Part shown: positions 43,082 to 51,604 of the stretch, in pieces
Layout of the letters: every line of letters begins with the position of its first letter
How positions within the stretch are numbered: position 1 is the stretch's first letter
DNA from: Mesonia maritima
GTDB lineage: Bacteria > Bacteroidota > Bacteroidia > Flavobacteriales > Flavobacteriaceae
NCBI RefSeq assembly: GCF_042433895.1
Contig: NZ_JBHLUA010000005.1
Location: forward strand, 62,001-126,000
Direction: 5' to 3'
Length of the DNA: 64,000 bases
The notes under the pieces: model-generated
The model's input: only the letters and a program-made list of their open reading frames with translations
Told to the model about the DNA's origin: nothing
The model's database searches: none
Made by a program: the position numbers and the translations under genes

Positions 43082-43831
43082 ATGGCTAAAGAAAATAACA
43101 CAGATCAAGCTTCAGCAAAAGAAGCAAAGAAAAAAGAAATGATTCTTTTTCTCTCTAACTCAGAAGAGAAAGAACATTTTTTATCGAAACAAAATAGAAA
43201 GTTATTATCAGATCCTTTAAATGATGATAACCCAATTACCGTTCAGGTGTTAGGAATTTGTTCAGCATTAGCAATTACTGTTCAATTACAAGCTGCAATT
43301 GTAATGTCGTTAGCAGTAATGGTGGTAATGGCTTTTAGTAATATGATTATTTCCATGATGCGGAATTTGATTCCTAGCCGAATTAGGATTATCGTTCAAT
43401 TAGTAGTCGTAGCAGCTTTGGTAATTCTTGTAGATCAAGTTTTAAAAGCCTACGCTTATGATGTTAGTAAACAACTTTCCGTATTTGTTGGTTTAATTAT
43501 TACTAACTGTATTGTAATGGGACGTTTAGAAGCTTTTGCTTTAGGAAACGGAGTTTACAAATCATTTTTAGATGGTATCGGAAACGCTGCTGGTTACGGT
43601 TTAATTTTAATTATTGTAGCCTTTTTTAGAGAATTGTTAGGTTCAGGTAAATTATTCGGATTTGAAGTATTAGGCCACAAAGGCGCAACCTTAGCAGAAT
43701 CTACTGGGTTATATTCGTTAGGTTATGAAAATAACGGTTTAATGTTACTTGCCCCAATGGCATTAATTATTGTAGGCGTAATCATTTGGGTGCAACGTTC
43801 AAGAAATAGAAAATTAATCGAAGAAGCATAG
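43082..43831 (+). CDS. nqrD: Na+-NQR subunit D
   Basis: Integral membrane subunit of 249 residues with six helices; it and NqrE form an inverted pair that holds an iron centre in the membrane. An N-terminal cytosolic extension of about 40 residues rich in Lys/Glu precedes the usual start region (LLSDPLNDDNPITVQVLGICSALA, with the conserved Cys near 60). The second conserved Cys is in LIITNCIVMGRLEAFALGNG (near 142). Seven bases after nqrC. Confidence 0.95.
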   Translation: MAKENNTDQASAKEAKKKEMILFLSNSEEKEHFLSKQNRKLLSDPLNDDNPITVQVLGICSALAITVQLQAAIVMSLAVMVVMAFSNMIISMMRNLIPSRIRIIVQLVVVAALVILVDQVLKAYAYDVSKQLSVFVGLIITNCIVMGRLEAFALGNGVYKSFLDGIGNAAGYGLILIIVAFFRELLGSGKLFGFEVLGHKGATLAESTGLYSLGYENNGLMLLAPMALIIVGVIIWVQRSRNRKLIEEA

Positions 43832-43853
43832 AAACTGCTTAAAATTATAAATT

Positions 43854-44471
43854 ATGCAAGAGTATTTAAACTTATTTGTTCGAAGTATTTTTATTGAAAA
43901 CATGATTTTCGCATACTTCTTAGGAATGTGTTCTTATTTAGCAGTTTCTAAAACCGTTAAAACAGCGGTTGGTTTAGGAGCAGCTGTAATTTTCGTATTA
44001 GCGATCACAGTTCCTATTAACTTTTTAATGGATCAATATTTATTAAGACCAGGCGCATTACAATGGTTAGATCCTGCTTATGCTGATGTAGATTTAAGCT
44101 TTTTAAGTTTCATCATGTTTATCGCAGTAATCGCCTCAATGGTGCAACTTGTTGAAATGGTTGTAGAAAAGTTTGCTCCGGCTTTATACGGTGCTTTAGG
44201 AATATTCTTACCACTTATTGCCGTAAACTGTGCAATTTTAGGAGGTTCTTTATTTATGCAACAAAAGAATTTCGATGGAATTGGCGAAGCAGTAACTTAC
44301 GGTTTTGGAAGCGGTATCGGATGGTTCTTAGCCATTTTAGCCATTGCAGCCATTAGAGAAAAAATAGCATACTCAAACGTTCCCGCTCCATTAAAAGGAT
44401 TAGGAATAACATTTATCATCACTGGGTTGATGGCAATTGGTTTTATGAGTTTTATGGGAATCAAATTATAG
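43854..44471 (+). CDS. nqrE: Na+-NQR subunit E
   Basis: Integral membrane subunit of 205 residues with six helices, partner of NqrD. The N-terminal LFVRSIFIENMIFAYFLGMCSYLAVSKTVKTA (about 7-38) holds the first conserved Cys, and LPLIAVNCAILGGSLFMQQ (near 120) holds the second; these bind the membrane iron centre in the Vibrio structure. It lies 22 bases after nqrD and 16 before nqrF. Confidence 0.96.
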   Translation: MQEYLNLFVRSIFIENMIFAYFLGMCSYLAVSKTVKTAVGLGAAVIFVLAITVPINFLMDQYLLRPGALQWLDPAYADVDLSFLSFIMFIAVIASMVQLVEMVVEKFAPALYGALGIFLPLIAVNCAILGGSLFMQQKNFDGIGEAVTYGFGSGIGWFLAILAIAAIREKIAYSNVPAPLKGLGITFIITGLMAIGFMSFMGIKL

Positions 44472-44487
44472 TCGAAAACAAAGCATT

Positions 44488-45780
44488 ATGACAGTAGTAG
44501 TTGCAAGTGTAATTGTATTTTTAGCCTTAATACTTTTATTGGTTGGAGTTCTTTTAGGCGCAAAAGCCAAACTTATACCTTCTGGACCGGTAAAAATTAA
44601 TGTAAATGGGGAAAAAGATTTAGAAGTTGGTTCTGGTGGAACACTATTATCAACCTTAGGAGATAACAAATTGTTTTTACCATCCGCTTGTGGTGGAGGT
44701 GGAACCTGTATTCAATGTAAATGTATCGTAAAAGAAGGTGGTGGAACAATTTTACCAACAGAAGAGCCTCATTTTACACGTAAAGAAATTGCTGAAGGAT
44801 GGCGTTTAGGTTGCCAAGTTAAGGTGAAGCAAGATATGGATATTGAAATTCCAGAAGAAGTATTCGGAATTAAAAAATGGGAAGCTACCGTTGTTCGAAA
44901 TTGGAATGTTGCTTCTTTTATTAAAGAATTTGTAGTTGAACTTCCAGAAGATATGGACTACAAAGCTGGTGGTTATATACAAATTGAAGTTCCTAAATGC
45001 GAAATCAAGTTTGAAGATATCGATATTAAAGCGCATCCAGAAGAACATCCTGGAGAGCCAGATAAATTTAAGAAAGAATGGGATAATTTTAAATTATGGC
45101 CATTAGTAATGAAAAATCCTGAAACAGTGGAAAGAGCTTATTCGATGGCTTCTTATCCTGCTGAAGGCCGCGAAGTTATGCTAAATGTTCGTATTGCAAC
45201 TCCGCCTTGGGATCGTGCTAAAAATACATGGATGGATGTAAATCCTGGAATTGCTTCATCTTATATTTTCTCTAGAAAGAAAGGAGATAAAGTTACAATT
45301 TCCGGTCCTTATGGTGAATTCTTTATCAATCCTAGCGAAGCAGAAATGTTATATGTAGGAGGTGGAGCAGGAATGGCACCAATGCGATCACACTTATATC
45401 ATTTATTTAAAACACTTCAAACGGGAAGAAAAGTTACGTATTGGTATGGTGGTCGTTCAAAAAGAGAATTGTTTTATATCGAACATTTTAGAGAATTAGA
45501 ACGTGAATTTCCGAACTTTAAATTCTATATGGCGTTATCTGAACCAATGGAAGAAGATAATTGGAAAGTTAAAAAAGATATTCACGATGAAGAAGGAGAT
45601 GGATTTGTCGGTTTCGTTCACAATGTGGTAATCGATAATTATTTATCTAAGCACGACGAGCCAGAAGAAATTGAATTGTATTTCTGTGGTCCACCATTAA
45701 TGAACAAAGCTGTTCAAAAAATGGGAGAAGACTTCGGAATTCCTGATGAAAATATCAGATTTGATGATTTTGGAGGATAG
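44488..45780 (+). CDS. nqrF: Na+-NQR subunit F (NADH dehydrogenase)
   Basis: NADH-oxidising subunit and electron entry point. One N-terminal membrane helix (about 3-25) is followed by a [2Fe-2S] ferredoxin domain with Cys68, Cys74, Cys77 and Cys109 (CGGGGTCIQC and RLGCQ), a FAD domain (about 130-280, with AYSMASYPAEG) and an NADH domain (about 285-430, with YVGGGAGMAPMRSHL and YFCGPPLMNKAV). At 430 residues it is about 20 longer than the Vibrio enzyme. Last nqr gene, followed by a strong terminator. Confidence 0.97.
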   Translation: MTVVVASVIVFLALILLLVGVLLGAKAKLIPSGPVKINVNGEKDLEVGSGGTLLSTLGDNKLFLPSACGGGGTCIQCKCIVKEGGGTILPTEEPHFTRKEIAEGWRLGCQVKVKQDMDIEIPEEVFGIKKWEATVVRNWNVASFIKEFVVELPEDMDYKAGGYIQIEVPKCEIKFEDIDIKAHPEEHPGEPDKFKKEWDNFKLWPLVMKNPETVERAYSMASYPAEGREVMLNVRIATPPWDRAKNTWMDVNPGIASSYIFSRKKGDKVTISGPYGEFFINPSEAEMLYVGGGAGMAPMRSHLYHLFKTLQTGRKVTYWYGGRSKRELFYIEHFRELEREFPNFKFYMALSEPMEEDNWKVKKDIHDEEGDGFVGFVHNVVIDNYLSKHDEPEEIELYFCGPPLMNKAVQKMGEDFGIPDENIRFDDFGG

Positions 45781-45802
45781 AATTAAATAAATATCAATTA
45801 AT

Positions 45803-45837
45803 AAAAAAAGCCGATGAATTTTCATCGGCTTTTTTTA
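45803..45837 (+). terminator. Terminator of the nqr operon
   Basis: AAAAGCCGATGAA / TTCATCGGCTTTT stem with a very short loop and a seven-base T run, 23 bases after nqrF. Confidence 0.92.
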
Positions 45838-45904
45838 TTAATTGATCTGCAAATAAGCGTCGTCACAATGTAAATGGATGTAAATTTTATATTTTTTGTT
45901 TTAA

Positions 45905-45934
45905 TTGAAACTAATAAACGAATTTGTATTTTTG
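45905..45934 (+). promoter_or_regulatory. Promoter next to the start codon of the 45939 gene
   Basis: TTG (45905-45907), 19 bases, then TATTTTTG (45927-45934): a full Bacteroidota promoter. The -7 box ends four bases before the ATG, so transcription should begin at or within a base or two of the start codon. Confidence 0.65.
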
Positions 45935-45938
45935 TGCT

Positions 45939-46295
45939 ATGGCAGAACTTGATGAACAAACCTTGCATAATCTTGCAATGAACACCGTTGGTAAGAAATT
46001 ACAAGAAGATGATTTTGAATTTCTTGCGGTAAATAGTAAGCTTAAAAAAGATCCGCAATTTGTCGCTTTAAAAAATAAAAAGCTCCATTTTATAATTGTG
46101 CGCGCAATTAAATATCCTGAAAACCCTGAAATATTTGATCTCAAATTTATGAATACCATAAAAGATCACGCGCAAAAATTTAATGCCAAAACCTATTATG
46201 CCGGAGTTGGAATTGCAAACTCAACTGATTATGATCAGCCGGTAAATGATGCCGAAGATTATGTAATTAATTATAAAGGTTTAAAAGAAATTTAA
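45939..46295 (+). CDS. Small uncharacterised protein between nqrF and apbE
   Basis: Soluble 118-residue protein without signal, membrane helix or ferredoxin Cys motifs, so any naming as an NQR subunit F would be wrong. The order helix (GKKLQEDDFEFL), strand pair (PQFVALKNKKLHFIIVRA), helix and strand (HAQKFNAKTYYAGVGI) recalls PD-(D/E)XK nuclease folds such as YraN, but the acidic and Lys catalytic residues are missing. It is 4 bases before apbE and follows the nqr terminator with its own promoter. Position suggests a role in NQR maturation; that is inference. Start at the ATG 45939, not the TTG 45924. Confidence 0.72.
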   Translation: MAELDEQTLHNLAMNTVGKKLQEDDFEFLAVNSKLKKDPQFVALKNKKLHFIIVRAIKYPENPEIFDLKFMNTIKDHAQKFNAKTYYAGVGIANSTDYDQPVNDAEDYVINYKGLKEI

Positions 46296-46298
46296 TTT

Positions 46299-47306
46299 AT
46301 GAAAAAAATAATCTTTACACTTTTTCTTACCGCACTTATTTTTTCTTGTACTGAAGATAAAAGTGAAGTAACCACCGTTTCGGGAAATGCGTTAGGAACC
46401 ACTTTTCATATTAAATATTTTTCAACTATAGATTTTGATGTCGAAACTAAAGTCGATTCGGTTTTTGAAGCGGTAAATAAATCGATGAGCACCTATTTAG
46501 CCAATTCAGATATTTCAAAAATAAATAAAGGAGACTCCACTATTCAAGTTGATCATATGTTTAGAGAGGTTTTTCAACTTTCAAAAAAAATTAATAAAAA
46601 AACAAAAGGTTATTTCGATCCTACAGTGGGTAATTTGGTTAATTTTTATGGATTCGGAGCCGATAAAATTTCACTTCCTACAGAAAAGACACACGATTCA
46701 TTAATGAATTATGTAGGTTTAGAAAAAATAAATTTAACCGAAAATAATTACATTAAGAAGGAAAATCCGCAAATTTATCTAGAATTTAATGCTATTGGAA
46801 AAGGCTACGCAGTAGACAGATTGTCTAAGATGTTTGAAAATGAAAAGGTGAAAAATTATTTAGTTGAAGTAGGCGGAGAAATTAGAGCATCGGGTAAAAA
46901 TCTGGAAAACGAGCAATTATGGAGAGTAGGAATAGACGATCCGCAGCAAGACGAAACCGAGCGAAGCATCGCTAAAATTGTAAGTTTAAACAATACAGCG
47001 CTGGCAACTTCAGGTAATTATAGAAAGTTTAGAATAGATTCCGTAACAGGACAGCGATTTGTGCATACCATTAATCCAAAAACCGGTTTTTCAGAAAAAA
47101 GCGACATTTTAAGCGCGTCTGTTCTTGCAAAAACTTGCGCTGAAGCCGATGGTTATGCAACAGCTTTTATGGCAATGGGTTCAGAAAAAAGTATTCTATT
47201 AGTTGAAAAACTCCCAGAAATTGAAGCTTATTTCATTTACGACGATAATGGAAATTTAAAAACTTTTACTAGCACGGGTTTTGAAAAGAATTTATTGGAA
47301 AAATAA
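46299..47306 (+). CDS. apbE: FAD:protein FMN transferase (lipoprotein)
   Basis: Periplasmic flavin transferase that attaches FMN from FAD to Thr residues of NqrB and NqrC. The 335-residue product is a lipoprotein (ALIFSC lipobox, Cys17). Family signatures: GNALGTTFHIKYF (about 29-41), FDPTVGNLVNFYGFG (near 107), LEFNAIGKGYAVDRLSKMF (near 165), NYLVEVGGEIRASGKN (near 187), ALATSGNYRKF (near 230) and HTINPKTGF (near 250). It is next to the nqr operon, the expected client. It ends one base before the convergent methyltransferase gene, and no terminator lies between. Confidence 0.96.
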   Translation: MKKIIFTLFLTALIFSCTEDKSEVTTVSGNALGTTFHIKYFSTIDFDVETKVDSVFEAVNKSMSTYLANSDISKINKGDSTIQVDHMFREVFQLSKKINKKTKGYFDPTVGNLVNFYGFGADKISLPTEKTHDSLMNYVGLEKINLTENNYIKKENPQIYLEFNAIGKGYAVDRLSKMFENEKVKNYLVEVGGEIRASGKNLENEQLWRVGIDDPQQDETERSIAKIVSLNNTALATSGNYRKFRIDSVTGQRFVHTINPKTGFSEKSDILSASVLAKTCAEADGYATAFMAMGSEKSILLVEKLPEIEAYFIYDDNGNLKTFTSTGFEKNLLEK

Positions 47307-47307
47307 G

Positions 47308-48078
47308 TTAGCGCTTATAGCAAACAGGAAGAATTTCTCCTTTTGCCAAACGGAATTTATCAATTTCTGAAACCGATAATTTTTTAGTATAATCTATCGC
47401 TTCAACTTCAAAACCTACCGATTTTAATTTTTGAAAATAATCTCTCCCATAAATTCTCACGTGATCATATTGACCAAAAACTTTTGCTCGTTCTTTAGGA
47501 TCTGTTATTGAATCATCTTGAAATGTTTTTTCTCTATCTAAATCCTGCGGAACTTGCAAAATAGCCATTCCGTTTGGAGCTAAAACCCTATAAAGCTCTT
47601 TCGTCGCCTTTGTATCATCAGGAATATGCTCTAAAACGTGATTACAAAATATTACATCGTATGTATTATCTTTAAATGGAAGATTACAAATATCTGCTTT
47701 TACATCAGCTAATGGTGAATTAAGGTCTGTAGTCGTATAATCTAAGTTTTGTAATTTTTTAAAACGCTTATAAAATGCTTGTTCCGGAGCAAAATGGAGT
47801 ATTTTTTTAGTTGAAGTAAAAAAGTCGGTTTCACGTTCTAAATAAACCCATAATAATCTATGACGCTCCAAGGAAAGAGTTCCTGGCGCCAAGACATTCT
47901 CACGGGTTTTTTGATACCCATAAGGCAAAAACTTTTTATAGCTTTTGCCATCTATGGGATCTGTGTATTTTTTTCCTCGTAAAGCAAACGCCAAAGCCGG
48001 CTTTATATAATAGCTTGCTTTAATAAGCAGAGGACGGGGAATAGTATTAAGAAATTTTTTGAAAATTTTCTTGATCAT
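47308..48078 (-). CDS. Class I SAM-dependent methyltransferase
   Basis: Methyltransferase of 256 residues with a type-11 domain in the second half: KILHFAPEQAFYKRF (about 88-102, a variant of motif I), DVKADICNLPFKDNTYDVIFCNHVLEHIPDDTKATKELYRVL (about 125-166) and the later PQDLDREKTFQDDSITD and GRDYFQKLKSVGFEVE. The N-terminal LNTIPRPLLIKASYYIKP resembles enzymes acting on lipid or glycan substrates. The acceptor cannot be named. Its ATG overlaps the stop of the NUMOD4-like gene by four bases. Confidence 0.85.
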   Translation of the reverse strand: MIKKIFKKFLNTIPRPLLIKASYYIKPALAFALRGKKYTDPIDGKSYKKFLPYGYQKTRENVLAPGTLSLERHRLLWVYLERETDFFTSTKKILHFAPEQAFYKRFKKLQNLDYTTTDLNSPLADVKADICNLPFKDNTYDVIFCNHVLEHIPDDTKATKELYRVLAPNGMAILQVPQDLDREKTFQDDSITDPKERAKVFGQYDHVRIYGRDYFQKLKSVGFEVEAIDYTKKLSVSEIDKFRLAKGEILPVCYKR

Positions 48079-48653
48079 ACTTTAATATCGCCCCAATTTT
48101 CACCAGTTTTTATACGGTGAAGTTGCATTTCTGAAACACCAAATTGTTTAGCCAATACTTTTAAACGAGTTCTTCTATTTGGGTCTAGAAGTTTTCTTTT
48201 TAAAATTGTGGCTTCAGCATAGGTAAGCTTCGTGTAAGTTCTTTGTCCGCTTGTTCTTTTGGCAATCACCTTGGGGTTCTTATTTTGGTGATCTTCCCAT
48301 TGTTTACGGTTAACCCAAGCTAAATTACTAAGGTTATTGTCGAGCTTATCGTAATTTTTATGAATTACAAAAATTGCATCTTCAGGCTTATCTAAGAAAG
48401 CCTTTGCAATTAATTTGTGTACATAAAAATTTTGACGCTTGTCAGATTTTAATCGTGTATTAACTACTTTGTAACCGTTTATCTGACTTCCTTTTAAGAT
48501 AGAACCATTTTTACTTTTCACATAGTTCATTACCCGACCTTTGTTAGATAATGCTAGTTCATATCCTTTTTCCCAGTTGTCTTCATAATAAAATCGCCAC
48601 TCTTCAACTAGGTTATTGTTCTCATAGAATGACTCATACTTTTTTAAACTCAT
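48075..48653 (-). CDS. NUMOD4/HNH-like DNA-binding protein
   Basis: Protein of 192 residues built like a homing endonuclease accessory/HNH_3 protein. A NUMOD4-like segment (YELALSNKGRVMNYVKSKNG, about 32-52) leads to an HNH_3-like core (FYVHKLIAKAFLDKPEDAIFVIHKNYDKLDNNLSNLAWVNR, about 75-116) and a C-terminal helix-turn-helix (YAEATILKRKLL then RLKVLAKQFGVSEMQLHRI, about 145-182). The start at 48653 (MSLKKYESFYENN) overlaps the end of map by 20 bases; a longer frame to 48725 adds residues unlike the family. Gene overlaps on both sides argue it is a domesticated, co-translated gene, not a mobile intron protein. Confidence 0.75.
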   Translation of the reverse strand: MSLKKYESFYENNNLVEEWRFYYEDNWEKGYELALSNKGRVMNYVKSKNGSILKGSQINGYKVVNTRLKSDKRQNFYVHKLIAKAFLDKPEDAIFVIHKNYDKLDNNLSNLAWVNRKQWEDHQNKNPKVIAKRTSGQRTYTKLTYAEATILKRKLLDPNRRTRLKVLAKQFGVSEMQLHRIKTGENWGDIKV

Positions 48654-49440
48654 TTTCTTCTTCGCTTTTAATTCCCAATGATTCATAAATATAATCAAAG
48701 GTAGATAGCAATTGGGGGCTACCATCTACCAAAGCCACATCATGTTCAAAATGTGCGCTGGGTTTACCATCTTGTGTGAGAATGGTCCATCCATCACGAA
48801 GTTGTTTTATTCGTTTGGTTCCTTGATTAATCATCGGCTCAATCGCCACAACCATACCTTCTACAAATTTTTTGCCTCGACCTCTTTTGCCATAATTTGG
48901 CATTTCTGGATCTTCGTGCATGGTTTTGCCTAAGCCATGACCAACAAGTTCTCGAACAACACCGTAACCGTGGTTCTCAGCGTGCTGTTGAATTGCAAAC
49001 CCAACATCACCCACGCGGTTTCCTATTTTAAATTGTCGAATCCCTTCGTAAAGTGATTCTTTGGTGACTTGTAGGAGTTTTTTAGTTTCTTCATTAACTT
49101 CTCCTACTTCAAAAGTATAGGCGTGATCACCGTAAAACCCATTTTTTATTGTTCCGCAGTCAATAGAAATTATATCGCCATCTTCTAGCGGTTTCTCGTT
49201 GGGTATTCCATGTACAACTTGAGCATTTGGGCTCATACATAGAGAATTCGGGAAATCATATAATCCTAAAAATGCAGGAACGGCTTCATGATCTCTAATA
49301 AACTCTTCGGCTAATTTATCAAGATGCAATGTGGTAACGCCAGGTTTTACTTCCTTGGCGAGCATTCCTAATGTTTTTGATACTATAAGAGCGCTTTCGC
49401 GCATTAATTCAATTTCTTCTTTTGATTTGGGTATAATCAT
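48634..49440 (-). CDS. map: Methionine aminopeptidase, type I
   Basis: Removes the initiator Met from new proteins. The 268 residues carry the pita-bread fold metal ligands: Asp94 (SIDCGT), Asp105 (GDHAYTF), His168 (GHGLGKTMHEDP), Glu in AIEPM (near 205) and Glu in HFEHDV (near 236), with substrate His78 (VVHGIP). The C-terminal tail is slightly longer than in E. coli (ESLGIKSEEENEFKKV). Its end overlaps the NUMOD4-like gene by 20 bases. Confidence 0.97.
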   Translation of the reverse strand: MIIPKSKEEIELMRESALIVSKTLGMLAKEVKPGVTTLHLDKLAEEFIRDHEAVPAFLGLYDFPNSLCMSPNAQVVHGIPNEKPLEDGDIISIDCGTIKNGFYGDHAYTFEVGEVNEETKKLLQVTKESLYEGIRQFKIGNRVGDVGFAIQQHAENHGYGVVRELVGHGLGKTMHEDPEMPNYGKRGRGKKFVEGMVVAIEPMINQGTKRIKQLRDGWTILTQDGKPSAHFEHDVALVDGSPQLLSTFDYIYESLGIKSEEENEFKKV

Positions 49441-49473
49441 TAACTTTTATTATCTACGGTTTCCAATAGGGTT

Positions 49474-50010
49474 TTACTCTTCGTAGGGGTTTTTATATTC
49501 TTCTTCTGAAACAATTTTTAGAATATCTTCTTCAAATGTTTCTTGAGGAAACTCTACAAATCTATTTACTTCTTTTCCGTCTTTATTGAAAAATATAATA
49601 GTTGGAACATGATGCACATTTAAATTTTTCTCATAATTTTCTTCAGTAGATTTCTTTCTATCCATTGCATACACCGTTAAATTATCTCGATTAAATTCAG
49701 CTAAATCGAGCAATTTAAATAATTTTGGTGTTTCTCTTCTACTATCGGGGCACCAAGTTCCCATAAAAGCTTTAATTGTATAATTTTGTATTGGTTCTTT
49801 TAACTGATTTAATATTTCTTCATTTGGTTTATAATTTTCATAAGCTTTTACAAACCAACTTTTTGTATATCCTTCTTCAAAATCCTCTTTAGTTATTACG
49901 CCAGTATATTTTTTATTATTTGGTGTTAAACTGTCTTTTTCTTGTGCTTTTAGTTGAAATATATTGCTTGATAACGCAAAGATTACCAACAAGATAGTGA
50001 ATTTTTTCAT
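49474..50010 (-). CDS. Exported thioredoxin-like protein with CPDS active site
   Basis: Periplasmic thioredoxin-fold protein of 178 residues. A signal peptide (about 1-22, ending LKAQ) is followed by a thioredoxin domain (about 65-165). The active site reads WCPDS (Cys87, Ser90): the second Cys of CxxC is replaced by Ser, so it cannot form the usual disulfide within the motif. The rest of the fold is kept, including the cis-Pro loop in NVHHVPTIIFFNKDGKEV (near 132). A monothiol redox, chaperone or glutathione-dependent role is possible. Its ATG shares one base with the gpmI stop. Confidence 0.85.
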   Translation of the reverse strand: MKKFTILLVIFALSSNIFQLKAQEKDSLTPNNKKYTGVITKEDFEEGYTKSWFVKAYENYKPNEEILNQLKEPIQNYTIKAFMGTWCPDSRRETPKLFKLLDLAEFNRDNLTVYAMDRKKSTEENYEKNLNVHHVPTIIFFNKDGKEVNRFVEFPQETFEEDILKIVSEEEYKNPYEE

Positions 50011-51521
50011 TATAAAAGTGATTTTTGAGTCATTAATTCTGGCTTTTCTATATCCATAAGTTCTAATAGAGTAGGAGCAACATCTCCTAAAATGCCATTA
50101 TTAATCTTTTGTCGGTTTTTATCGACTAAAATTACAGGGACAGGATTTGTAGTGTGCGCAGTATTTGGGCTTCCGTCTTCATTTATCATTTTTTCACTAT
50201 TTCCGTGATCGGCTAAAATAAGAATTTGATAATTTTCTTGAGCCGCTTCTACAATTCTTTTTACACAAGAATCTACAGTCTCACAGGCTTTTACCGCAGC
50301 TTCAAAATTTCCTGTATGCCCAACCATATCTGGATTTGCATAATTTATACAGAAAAAATCGAATTCTTCATTCTCAATTTCCGGAATTAATTTATCGGTT
50401 AATTCTACTGCGCTCATTTCCGGTTGTAAATCGTAAGTGGGTACTTTTGGAGAGTGAACTAAAATTCTTTTTTCACCTTTAAAAGGTTTTTCTCTTCCGC
50501 CGGAAAAGAAAAAAGTTACGTGTGGATATTTTTCAGTTTCAGCAGCTCTTAATTGAGTTTTTCCCGTATATTCTAAAACTTCCCCTAAAGTAGCTTTTAT
50601 ATTATCTTTTCTGAAAACTACATTTATGTTTGTGAAAGTTTCGTCGTAGGTTGTTAAGGTAACAAAATACAATGGAATTTTTTTCATCTCATATTCTACA
50701 ACATCTTCCTGAGAAAGTACCTGCGTAAGTTGACGACCACGATCTGTTCTAAAATTAAAGAAAATAACCACATCTCCTTTTTTAATATTAGCTACAGGCT
50801 TGTCATCTTCTACCATGGTTAAAGGTTCCAAAAATTCATCAGTTACATTATTATCATAACTTTTTTGAATCGCTTCTACCGCATTTTTGGTTTTTTCACC
50901 TTTTCCGTGAACTAATAAATCGTATGCTTTTTGCGTTCTTTCCCAGCGTTTATCTCTATCCATTGCAAAGTAGCGTCCAATTACGGAAGCTAACTTTCCG
51001 TTGGTTTCTTGAAGTGTCTTGTTTAATTCTTGAATAAAACCTTTACCCGATTTTGGGTCGACATCACGACCATCTGTAAAGGCGTGCACATATTTTTCAG
51101 TAATTCCGAATTCATTTGCAGCTTTCAACAGACCTTTTAAATGAGTAATATGCGAATGAACCCCGCCGTTACTAGTTAAACCTAAAAAATGAATAGGTTT
51201 ATTATTTGTTTTAGCATAATTAAACGCTTGCTCTAAAACAGGTTCACTGCCAAGCGAATCATTTTCTACAGCTTTATTAATTTTGGCTAAATCTTGATAA
51301 ACAATTCTTCCTGCGCCAAGATTCATATGACCAACTTCACTATTTCCCATTTGTCCGTCAGGTAAACCCACATTCATTCCGTCGGTGCAAAGTTGAGCGT
51401 TCGGATAATTTTCCAACAAAAAATCTACAAAGGGAGTTTTTGCTTTTGCTATTGCCGAAACTTCTGGGTTTTGTGTAATCCCCCAACCGTCTAAGATAAG
51501 TAAAAGGGCTTTTTTGGACAT
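50010..51521 (-). CDS. gpmI: 2,3-bisphosphoglycerate-independent phosphoglycerate mutase
   Basis: Glycolytic interconversion of 3- and 2-phosphoglycerate through a phosphoserine intermediate with two Mn2+. The 503 residues show the alkaline-phosphatase-type core: Asp11 in LILDGWG, nucleophile Ser61 in DGQMGNSEVGHMNLGAG, FTDGRDVDPKSG (near 148), RYFAMDRDKRWER (near 183), NFRTDRGRQL (near 255), FCINYANPDMVGHTGN (near 395) and ILADHGNSEKM (near 435). Overlaps the thioredoxin-like gene by one base. Confidence 0.97.
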   Translation of the reverse strand: MSKKALLLILDGWGITQNPEVSAIAKAKTPFVDFLLENYPNAQLCTDGMNVGLPDGQMGNSEVGHMNLGAGRIVYQDLAKINKAVENDSLGSEPVLEQAFNYAKTNNKPIHFLGLTSNGGVHSHITHLKGLLKAANEFGITEKYVHAFTDGRDVDPKSGKGFIQELNKTLQETNGKLASVIGRYFAMDRDKRWERTQKAYDLLVHGKGEKTKNAVEAIQKSYDNNVTDEFLEPLTMVEDDKPVANIKKGDVVIFFNFRTDRGRQLTQVLSQEDVVEYEMKKIPLYFVTLTTYDETFTNINVVFRKDNIKATLGEVLEYTGKTQLRAAETEKYPHVTFFFSGGREKPFKGEKRILVHSPKVPTYDLQPEMSAVELTDKLIPEIENEEFDFFCINYANPDMVGHTGNFEAAVKACETVDSCVKRIVEAAQENYQILILADHGNSEKMINEDGSPNTAHTTNPVPVILVDKNRQKINNGILGDVAPTLLELMDIEKPELMTQKSLL

Positions 51522-51604
51522 AGAAAAAATTTGGCGTAAAAATATAAACTTAAATTACTTAAAATTATAATTTTATGCTAAAATTAATTTAGAATTATTA
51601 TTTG

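Noticed and set aside
45924..45938. Upstream TTG start of the NQR-linked small gene
   Set aside because: It lies at and before the -7 promoter box, so it would not be transcribed.
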